Source: Anaerobacillus sp. (lineage in GTDB: Bacteria > Bacillota > Bacilli > Bacillales_H > Anaerobacillaceae). From it: 5,413 nt of DNA. Every line of letters starts with the position of its first letter. Position 1 is the stretch's first letter. The notes under the pieces were generated by a model, which saw only the letters and a list, made by a program, of their open reading frames with translations, did not search any database and had not been told where the DNA came from. The translations under genes were made by a program, and so were the position numbers. Location: the NCBI GenBank assembly GCA_007120055.1, contig SKOL01000552.1, positions 1 through 5,413 of the forward strand. Reading direction: 5' to 3'. Below, in pieces: positions 5,162 through 5,413 of this stretch.

Positions 5162-5204
5162 AAAAAGGAGCTTCGAGATCATGATACATCCCGCCGAGCC
5201 CCTT
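5162..5204 (-). terminator. Intrinsic terminator of the right-edge gene
   Basis: On the minus strand AAGGGGCTCG pairs with CGAAGCTCCTT (10 pairs, one G-T pair and one bulged A) around a loop containing the palindrome ATCATGAT, followed by TTTTTGATTTTT (5166 down to 5155). It begins 35 bases after the stop at 5240 and ends leftward transcription before the repeat cluster. The plus strand has no T tract, so it acts in one direction. Confidence 0.8.
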
Positions 5205-5239
5205 AATCGATAGTTAAACTTACTGCTTTGTCTTCCTTA

Positions 5240-5413
5240 TTAAGGATTAATCGTTAAAACCCCACCCGCAAGTTCCATTTCATTTGTGCCTGTTTTCGCA
5301 TAAGCATTGATTTGGTAACGACCTGGTGTTAATGGTTCACCGTTGATCGTCATGTCCCAACTAAAGCTATGCGTTCCTGCAGATACATTTGTTGCTTTCG
5401 CTGGCTCATCAAG
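5240..5413 (-). CDS. C-terminal end of a probable exported protein with an Ig-like domain (partial)
   Basis: The last 57 codons of a gene that enters from the right edge, ending in tandem stops TAA TAA (5242-5237). The visible segment includes GTHSFSWDMTINGEPLTPGRY and then QINAYAKTGTNEMELAGGV, followed by LTINP at the end. The pattern of hydrophobic-x-Trp-Asp, a Gly-x-Pro-Leu turn, Pro-Gly-x-Tyr and an alternating beta strand is that of the FlgD-type Ig-like/fibronectin-III-like fold, which often closes secreted proteins such as subtilisin-family (Vpr-like) proteases. No catalytic part is visible, so the enzyme class cannot be stated. It converges on secG and the small ORF, with its own terminator at 5162-5204. 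The reading frame is clear; the domain assignment is moderate and the function is unknown. Confidence 0.75.
   Translation of the reverse strand, partial: LDEPAKATNVSAGTHSFSWDMTINGEPLTPGRYQINAYAKTGTNEMELAGGVLTINP

Overview
The window looks like chromosomal DNA of a low-to-moderate GC Firmicute of the family Bacillaceae. The evidence is the strong GGAGG-type ribosome binding sites, sigma-A-like promoters, an Est30/YvaK-type carboxylesterase beside an RNase R gene, and secG close by. Halalkalibacter- or Anaerobacillus-like relatives are possible, but the genus cannot be fixed from sequence alone.

Layout, left to right. At 12-84, two hairpins close the minus-strand transcription unit; the distal one is followed by a T-rich tract and is a good terminator. 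At 90-2507 (minus) is rnr, the 3'-5' exoribonuclease RNase R, with a long Lys/Gly/Ser-rich tail. At 2508-2650 is a spacer holding an octamer tandem repeat (seven perfect copies) whose degenerate eighth copy contains the stop codon of the next gene. At 2651-3400 (minus) is est, the carboxylesterase. At 3419-4111 (minus) is a second alpha/beta hydrolase. Bases 4112-4465 are a divergent regulatory region with promoters on both strands. At 4466-4696 (plus) is secG, followed by a strong intrinsic terminator. At 4813-4926 (plus) is a likely 37-residue membrane protein whose start codon lies inside a stem-loop. From 4940 to 5154 is a cluster of GGACAT-type repeats in both orientations. At 5162-5204 is a minus-strand terminator, and at 5240-5413 (minus) the C-terminal end of a gene that enters from the right edge and probably encodes an exported, Ig-like-domain protein.

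How the parts fit: hydrolase, est and rnr form a probable minus-strand operon (gaps of 18 and 143 bases) read from a promoter near 4181-4209 and ending at the hairpins below 84. RNase R degrades structured RNA and, in bacteria generally, works with SmpB/tmRNA; in B. subtilis smpB lies directly downstream of rnr, and here that position would be beyond the left edge. SecG is a small subunit of the SecYEG translocon. In B. subtilis, as I recall, secG is co-directional with est and rnr; here it is divergent and separated from est by an extra hydrolase gene.

No CRISPR array, phage module or recognisable defence system was found. The less ordinary content lies in the intergenic DNA: the octamer array, the start-codon hairpin, the GGACAT repeat cluster and the dyad over the secG promoter.
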